DNA of 8,406 nt from Eubacterium sp. (GTDB lineage: Bacteria > Bacillota > Clostridia > Oscillospirales > Acutalibacteraceae). Both the position numbers and the translations under genes were made by a program. The stretch lies in contig JAILGO010000101.1 of the NCBI GenBank assembly GCA_024696725.1, positions 1 to 8,406 on the forward strand, given 5' to 3'. A model generated the notes under the pieces. The model saw only the letters and a list, made by a program, of their open reading frames with translations. It did not search any database and was not told the DNA's origin. The first letter of the stretch is position 1; each line of letters opens with the position of its first letter. This document shows positions 5,640 to 8,406 of this stretch, piece after piece.

Positions 5640-6566
5640 ATGGATTTTGTAAACGATATTCAGAGCAAGCTTCTCGAGGAAATCGCAGACCTTACCTCCG
5701 CTCCGAAGGGTGCGTACAATATCCGCGCCAACTCACAGCTCGCGGCAAGGAACACTACGGAGAATATTGACATCACTTCAAAGACGGACAAGCCGGGAAT
5801 AGATATCCGCATAAAAAACGGAACGAAGGGCGAGACCGTTCACATTCCCGTTGTTCTCAGCGAAAGCGGTCTCAAGGAAACGGTTTATAACGATTTCTTC
5901 ATAGGCAACAACTGCGACGTTACGATTGTTGCGGGCTGCGGTATAGATAACTGCGGCGCCCACGACAGCCAGCACGACGGCATTCACCGCTTCTTCGTAG
6001 GTAAAAACTCACACGTCAGGTACATTGAAAAGCATTACGGCTCGGGCGACGGAAGCGGCAAAAGAATCCTTAACCCTCAGACCGAGGTCTATCAGGAGGA
6101 AGGCAGCACCGTAGAAATGGAGATGGTTCAGATTAAGGGCGTCGACAGCACGGTACGCACTACCCTTTCCGAGCTTGACAGGGACGCTACGCTCCTCGTG
6201 CGCGAAAGACTTATGACTCACGGTAACCAGAGAGCTGAAAGCGTTTATACTACTAAGCTCAACGGTGAAAACTCGAGCGCAGACGTTATCTCACGCTCGG
6301 TAGCAAAAGACAGCTCGTATCAGAAATTCGACAGCATTATCGTCGGAAACGCAAAGTGCAGCGGCCATACGGAATGCGACGCTATTATTATGGACGAAGC
6401 GAAAATCCTCGCCGTTCCGCAGCTTGAGGCTAACGATATCGACGCGGCGCTGATACACGAAGCGGCGATAGGAAAAATCGCAGGCGAACAGATAATCAAG
6501 CTAATGACTCTCGGCTTAACCGAGCAGGAGGCTGAGGAGCAGATTATAAGCGGATTTCTTAAATAA
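5640..6566 (+). CDS. sufB: SufB/SufD-family Fe-S scaffold protein, short SmsB-like form
   Basis: This 308-residue protein belongs to the SufB/SufD beta-helix family and forms the scaffold with SufC. It is much shorter than canonical SufB (about 470-495 residues) and lacks the long N-terminal region, as in archaeal SmsB (MJ0034-like). A Cys/His cluster (C100, C105, H108, H112, H116, in GCGIDNCGAHDSQHDGIHRF) and C240/C246 could serve as cluster or metal ligands. The C-terminal ECDAIIMDEAKILAVPQLEA and HEAAIGKIAGEQ (H273, E274) match the conserved SufB/D core that holds the scaffold His/Glu. The position equivalent to the E. coli SufB scaffold cysteine seems not to be Cys. This is by eye. The start has GGAGG (5628-5632) inside the end of sufC. 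No sufS, sufU or sufD follows, and a terminator comes next. Confidence 0.88.
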   Translation: MDFVNDIQSKLLEEIADLTSAPKGAYNIRANSQLAARNTTENIDITSKTDKPGIDIRIKNGTKGETVHIPVVLSESGLKETVYNDFFIGNNCDVTIVAGCGIDNCGAHDSQHDGIHRFFVGKNSHVRYIEKHYGSGDGSGKRILNPQTEVYQEEGSTVEMEMVQIKGVDSTVRTTLSELDRDATLLVRERLMTHGNQRAESVYTTKLNGENSSADVISRSVAKDSSYQKFDSIIVGNAKCSGHTECDAIIMDEAKILAVPQLEANDIDAALIHEAAIGKIAGEQIIKLMTLGLTEQEAEEQIISGFLK

Positions 6567-6567
6567 A

Positions 6568-6600
6568 AAAAGCAGGAGATAATCTCCTGCTTTTATTTTA
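6568..6600 (+). terminator. Intrinsic terminator of sufC-sufB, bidirectional with flp
   Basis: A 12-bp perfect stem (6568-6579 with 6583-6594) around a TAA loop is followed by T-rich sequence (6591-6599). It begins two bases after the sufB stop. The A-run on its left gives seven T on the minus strand, so it can also end the convergent Flp pilin gene. Confidence 0.93.
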
Positions 6601-6607
6601 GGTATGA

Positions 6608-6775
6608 TTATTGACCCGAGTAATCGCTTACAAATTCAAACGCGGATTCATTCAGTTTTTTCTTCGTCGACCTTCCGATAAATGCAAAGGCAACAAGAAG
6701 AACGACCGCTATAAGACCTACTATGAGGGCATATTCCACCATACCCTGACCGTTTTCGTCTTTAAAAAAAGTCAT
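6608..6775 (-). CDS. Flp/TadA-family type IVb pilin, prepilin
   Basis: This 55-residue reading frame begins MTFFKDENGQGMVEYALIV. It encodes a Flp-type prepilin, the subunit of thin adhesive Tad pili. The short N-terminal leader ends in G9, and the sequence G, Q-G-M-V, E14-Y15 fits the G/XXXXEY processing site of Flp prepilins. A hydrophobic helix (about 16-34) follows, then a short basic and polar tail. Length is typical of Flp (50-75 residues). AGGTGA (6781-6786) lies 5 bases upstream. No tad/cpa secretion or prepilin peptidase genes lie in the window, so it is an isolated pilin here and would depend on machinery encoded elsewhere. It shares a bidirectional terminator with sufB. Confidence 0.85.
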   Translation of the reverse strand: MTFFKDENGQGMVEYALIVGLIAVVLLVAFAFIGRSTKKKLNESAFEFVSDYSGQ

Positions 6776-6818
6776 ATTTATCACCTGTTCATACTAAATT
6801 AACATTTTTGACATATAA

Positions 6819-6847
6819 ATTATCGCAAATTATTACACATTTGTCAA
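6819..6847 (-). promoter_or_regulatory. Promoter of the flp pilin gene
   Basis: On the minus strand TTGACA (6847-6842) and GATAAT (6824-6819) are 17 bases apart. A TGC directly before the -10 box adds an extended -10 element. A second TTGACA lies 13 bases further upstream (6860-6855) without an equally good -10. The predicted leader is about 37 bases long. Confidence 0.8.
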
Positions 6848-6895
6848 GTATTTTTGTCAAATTTTACTAATGAATCTATCAGTGAATAGAATTTT

Positions 6896-6927
6896 AATAA
6901 AAATTCCCTCTTAAAAAGGGATTTTTC
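6896..6927. terminator. Weak hairpin with T-run, possible terminator
   Basis: A-rich sequence and CCCT (6901-6909) can pair with AGGG followed by ATTTTT (6917-6926), with one bulged T and a short loop. It ends in a T-rich stretch on the plus strand and an A/T-rich one on the minus strand. No gene ends right at it, so it may stop read-through from the tRNA side towards flp or be incidental. Confidence 0.4.
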
Positions 6928-6962
6928 TTTTGATTTCGTCTGTCGGAATTCAGCAGATAGAG

Positions 6963-7049
6963 CAAAATTTCGCTTCGCTGCTTTTTGCCCGGTCCTTTTA
7001 TATATCCAAAGAAAAGAGCCCTCAAAAGAGAGCTACTGTTTGGCGTCCC
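6963..7049. repeat. 72-bp direct repeat, copy 1, plus tRNA-end remnant
   Basis: Positions 6963-7034 are identical to 7130-7201 except for one base (C7006 versus T7173). After a diverged stretch of a few bases both copies resume with TTTGGCGTCCC. In minus-strand sense that is GGGACGCCA, the acceptor end and CCA of tRNA-Arg (7049-7041 in this copy). Copy 1 thus holds the last nine tRNA bases but no T arm. Its hairpin 3' arm has decayed. I found no convincing reading frame. The unit looks like tRNA-downstream DNA duplicated along with the tRNA end. Confidence 0.8.
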
Positions 7050-7129
7050 CTCGTCGTCGTTGCCTTTGTTCACGAACAGCACCGCAAAGCGCTGCTGTAA
7101 TATGAACTGCGGCACTCCTCCTCTCCGGA
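7050..7129. other. Unique spacer between the two repeat copies
   Basis: This 80-base stretch has no recognisable gene. It contains an imperfect hairpin (7077-7085 with 7089-7097, one G-G mismatch, loop of three) and a small palindrome GTTCACGAAC (about 7068-7077). Open frames across it are short and made of repeat translation. Confidence 0.5.
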
Positions 7130-7201
7130 CAAAATTTCGCTTCGCTGCTTTTTGCCCGGTCCTTTTATATATTCAAAGAAAAGAGCCCTCAAAAGAGAGC
7201 T
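7130..7201. repeat. 72-bp direct repeat, copy 2, adjoining the tRNA-Arg 3' end
   Basis: This is the second copy of the unit at 6963-7034, displaced by 167 bases. Here it directly follows, in minus-strand sense, the 3' end of the tRNA-Arg fragment and includes most of its terminator hairpin. This placement suggests that copy 2 is the original tRNA-downstream DNA and copy 1 the duplicate, but the order is inference. Confidence 0.8.
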
Positions 7202-7211
7202 CTTTTCTTTG
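7174..7211 (-). terminator. Hairpin terminator of the tRNA-Arg gene
   Basis: A 13-bp perfect stem (7174-7186 with 7199-7211) around a 12-base loop overlaps the CCA end of the tRNA. On the minus strand its 3' arm carries TCTTTTCTTTG, a T-rich tail. It is well placed to end transcription of the tRNA before its 5' half was displaced. Confidence 0.65.
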
Positions 7212-7254
7212 GCGTCCCGTAGAGGAGTCGAACCTCCGGCCTTTCGCTTAGGAG
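7210..7254 (-). tRNA. tRNA-Arg(CCT), 3' fragment only (attachment site)
   Basis: Reading the minus strand, the sequence gives the anticodon loop CTCCTAA (7254-7248, anticodon CCT), the 3' anticodon strand GCGAA, a five-base variable region, a complete T arm GGAGG-TTCGACT-CCTCT (7237-7221), the acceptor 3' strand ACGGGAC, discriminator G and an encoded CCA (7212-7210). Upstream of the anticodon loop the expected TTCGC strand, the D arm and the 5' acceptor strand GTCCCGT are absent. The homology stops at about 7255. The fragment is therefore not a functional tRNA. It is the classic scar of a tyrosine recombinase inserting an element into the anticodon-to-3' part of a tRNA gene. A recombinase gene lies next to it, on the side where the 5' half is lost. 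Confidence 0.85.
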
Positions 7255-7284
7255 CAAGGCTCAGCAACGGTTATTTCAGTTTTA

Positions 7285-7406
7285 AAAAGTGCTGAAAAGT
7301 GCCGTTTTATGCGGTTTTTACCGTGTGAGTGAGTTCAACTATTTGCTAATCAATACCGTACAATATCGGACTGTTTTATATCATCCGATTAGCAGGTTTT
7401 TAGCAA
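7285..7406. repeat. Short repeats in the attachment flank, candidate recombinase or excisionase sites
   Basis: AAAAGTGC occurs twice ten bases apart (7285-7292, 7295-7302). TGCTAATC (7344-7351) is repeated inverted as GATTAGCA (7387-7394), and TTAGCA recurs at 7400-7405. Closely spaced short repeats between an attachment core and the integrase gene are typical arm-type or excisionase-binding sites. Their function here is inference. Otherwise the 7255-7518 stretch shows nothing recognisable. Confidence 0.4.
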
Positions 7407-7517
7407 CCCTAAATTTTCAGGGACATTAACAAAGTTCAATTTGATACTGTGTTTTTATCAAATAATACCACATAGTACCAATCTGTTTCGTCAGTTGAAT
7501 TGTATCACAAACAAAAG

Positions 7518-7565
7518 AAAAAGTACACACCTTTTTCACAAACTCTTTGAAGGGTGTGTACTTTT
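7518..7565 (-). terminator. Terminator of the recombinase gene
   Basis: A 13-bp perfect stem (7519-7531 with 7553-7565) encloses a 21-base loop that can pair weakly within itself. On the minus strand the stem ends in TTTTTCTTTTG. It lies just past the recombinase stop codon at 7571-7573. Confidence 0.8.
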
Positions 7566-7570
7566 ATGTA

Positions 7571-8406
7571 TCAGTTAGAATTGGTTAAGGTTTTAACCAA
7601 CTCTAACATCTGTGGGTTTTCCAAAAGATTCTTAATCAGTTCAGCGTTTTCCTCTGTTAAACTTGGAACCGATGGAGCAGTTTCTGTCGGGCTGTAAAAT
7701 GCCTTTTCCATTCTCTGAGCGTTCAGCATCCTATCATCGTCCAAAATGTGTGAGTATCGGTCTGTAACCATTGATGCTTGAGCGTGTCCTGAATCGCCCT
7801 GAACGGATTTAATATCGCCGCCATTCAGTTTTAATTTGTATGTTACTGAGGAGTGTCTTAAACTGTGAAAGACAACTTTCGGAAGATTATTATCACGAAT
7901 GAGCTTTGAGAAAGCTCGATTTATAACGCAATGTTGAATAGGTCTGCCGCTTGTGTTGCAGAACACAAGATTGAAATCCTGAAATTCATCACCAAAAAGC
8001 TCTTTGATTTCCTGAACCTCGTTATAGCGTTCACGAAGCATATACGCTACGGTTTTCGGTAAGAACACTTTGCGGACAGAGGTTTTTGTTTTCGGAGTTT
8101 TTAACAGCAATACCGTGTTTGTGCATTTAAGCACAGCCGGAAATTTGAGCATAACATCCTTATCTGACAAGAAGTCCATAGATGAGCGATTAACTCTCTG
8201 TAATTCCTTATTGACGAAGATGTGCGCCGTACCGTTTTCAATGCTTGTTTCAGATACATCTATGCAGTCCCAAGTTAAGCCAAGCAACTCGCCTAAACGA
8301 AGGCAGCAAGCAAATGCTAATGAGATTGCAAGTTTAAGCATATCGTCATCACAAACATCAAGCGCCTTATGAATAGTATCCATGTCCCATATCTCTCGCT
8401 CTTCGC
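7571..8406 (-). CDS. Tyrosine recombinase / phage-type integrase, N-terminus cut by window edge
   Basis: This is the catalytic domain of a site-specific tyrosine recombinase that cuts and rejoins DNA through a covalent 3'-phosphotyrosine. Numbered from the ATG at 8383, the active-site residues are R29 (ACCLRLGELLGL), a Lys in KTPKTKTSVRKV (about 95-100), H173 and R176 in HSLRHS, H200 in GHAQAS and the nucleophile Y210 in TDRYSH. All are present, so the enzyme should be active. The frame stays open to the window edge (EEREIWD precedes that ATG), so the ATG at 8383 is internal and the core-binding and arm-binding domains lie outside. The C-terminal tail (about 230-270) is an acidic helix. It sits beside the disrupted tRNA-Arg with the usual layout, and is probably the integrase of that element. 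Confidence 0.93.
   Translation of the reverse strand, partial: EEREIWDMDTIHKALDVCDDDMLKLAISLAFACCLRLGELLGLTWDCIDVSETSIENGTAHIFVNKELQRVNRSSMDFLSDKDVMLKFPAVLKCTNTVLLLKTPKTKTSVRKVFLPKTVAYMLRERYNEVQEIKELFGDEFQDFNLVFCNTSGRPIQHCVINRAFSKLIRDNNLPKVVFHSLRHSSVTYKLKLNGGDIKSVQGDSGHAQASMVTDRYSHILDDDRMLNAQRMEKAFYSPTETAPSVPSLTEENAELIKNLLENPQMLELVKTLTNSN

Larger units (their letters stand above)
7255..8406. mobile_element. End of an integrative element inserted in tRNA-Arg(CCT), continues past the window
   Basis: The element begins where tRNA homology ends (about 7255) and runs off the right edge. It holds a 310-base non-coding flank and a tyrosine recombinase gene. Its base and codon use (more A/T-ending codons) differ from the left-hand host genes. 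Whether it is a prophage, an integrative conjugative element or a smaller island cannot be told from this end alone. The far end should carry the other attachment site, with a reconstituted tRNA-Arg. Confidence 0.75.

Noticed and set aside
6963..7201. A CRISPR array
   Set aside because: There are only two repeats, far longer than CRISPR repeats, with an 95-base spacing and no further units.
6894..7267. Short overlapping protein-coding frames on both strands of the repeat region
   Set aside because: They are translations of the 72-bp repeats and of the tRNA fragment, share the same repeat-derived peptide, and lack credible ribosome binding sites. The same kind of spurious peptide arises from antisense tRNA sequence.
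7210..7290. A complete tRNA-Arg gene
   Set aside because: The 5' anticodon strand, D arm and 5' acceptor strand (GTCCCGT) are absent upstream of the anticodon loop.
8381..8383. The ATG at 8383 as the true start of the recombinase
   Set aside because: The frame is open to the window edge, and the usual N-terminal DNA-binding domains are missing. It is an internal Met of a truncated gene.

Overview
The window looks like chromosome from a Gram-positive anaerobe of the Clostridia, most likely the Oscillospiraceae/Ruminococcaceae. This rests on the rplU-prp-rpmA order with an L21-type leader, an L27 carrying the Prp-cleaved N-terminal extension, a stand-alone two-gene SufC/SufB system, strong AGGAGG ribosome binding sites, and a MacA-like adaptor with a Gly/Asn/Met-rich tail. 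The genus is inference.

Layout, left to right. (1) 1-2520, minus strand: a MacAB-type efflux operon, with a membrane-fusion adaptor followed by an overlapping ABC ATPase that runs off the left edge. (2) 2625-3683, plus strand: a ribosomal operon with an extended -10 promoter, an L21-type leader hairpin, rplU (L21), prp (the protease that trims L27), rpmA (L27) and a terminator. (3) 3685-4802, minus strand: a FlaR-like P-loop kinase overlapping a NUDIX hydrolase. Their leader has a near-consensus promoter, a 5S rRNA domain-beta look-alike and an intrinsic terminator whose U-run ends one base before the kinase Shine-Dalgarno. (4) 4841-6600, plus strand: a divergently transcribed sufC-sufB pair with no SufS, SufU or SufD, resembling the minimal SMS (SmsCB) iron-sulfur system, closed by a hairpin terminator. 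(5) 6608-6847, minus strand: a 55-residue Flp-type (type IVb) pilin with its own promoter. (6) 6900-7254: non-coding DNA with two copies of a 72-bp repeat (one mismatch) and the 3' part of a tRNA-Arg (anticodon CCT) lacking its 5' half. (7) 7255-8406: the end of an integrative element, with a repeat-rich attachment flank and a tyrosine recombinase on the minus strand that runs off the right edge.

How the parts work together. Prp removes the N-terminal extension of L27, so protease and substrate are co-expressed with L21. SufC would power Fe-S cluster assembly on SufB. The recombinase most likely inserted its element into tRNA-Arg(CCT), leaving the displaced 3' tRNA fragment here and a reconstituted tRNA at the far end, outside the window.

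The most novel signal is the 5S-like leader at 4666-4767. It looks like an isolated binding site for 5S-binding ribosomal proteins (L5/L18), followed at once by an attenuator-type terminator in front of two nucleotide-metabolism genes. The 5S resemblance, promoter and terminator are read directly from the sequence. The regulatory role is inference.
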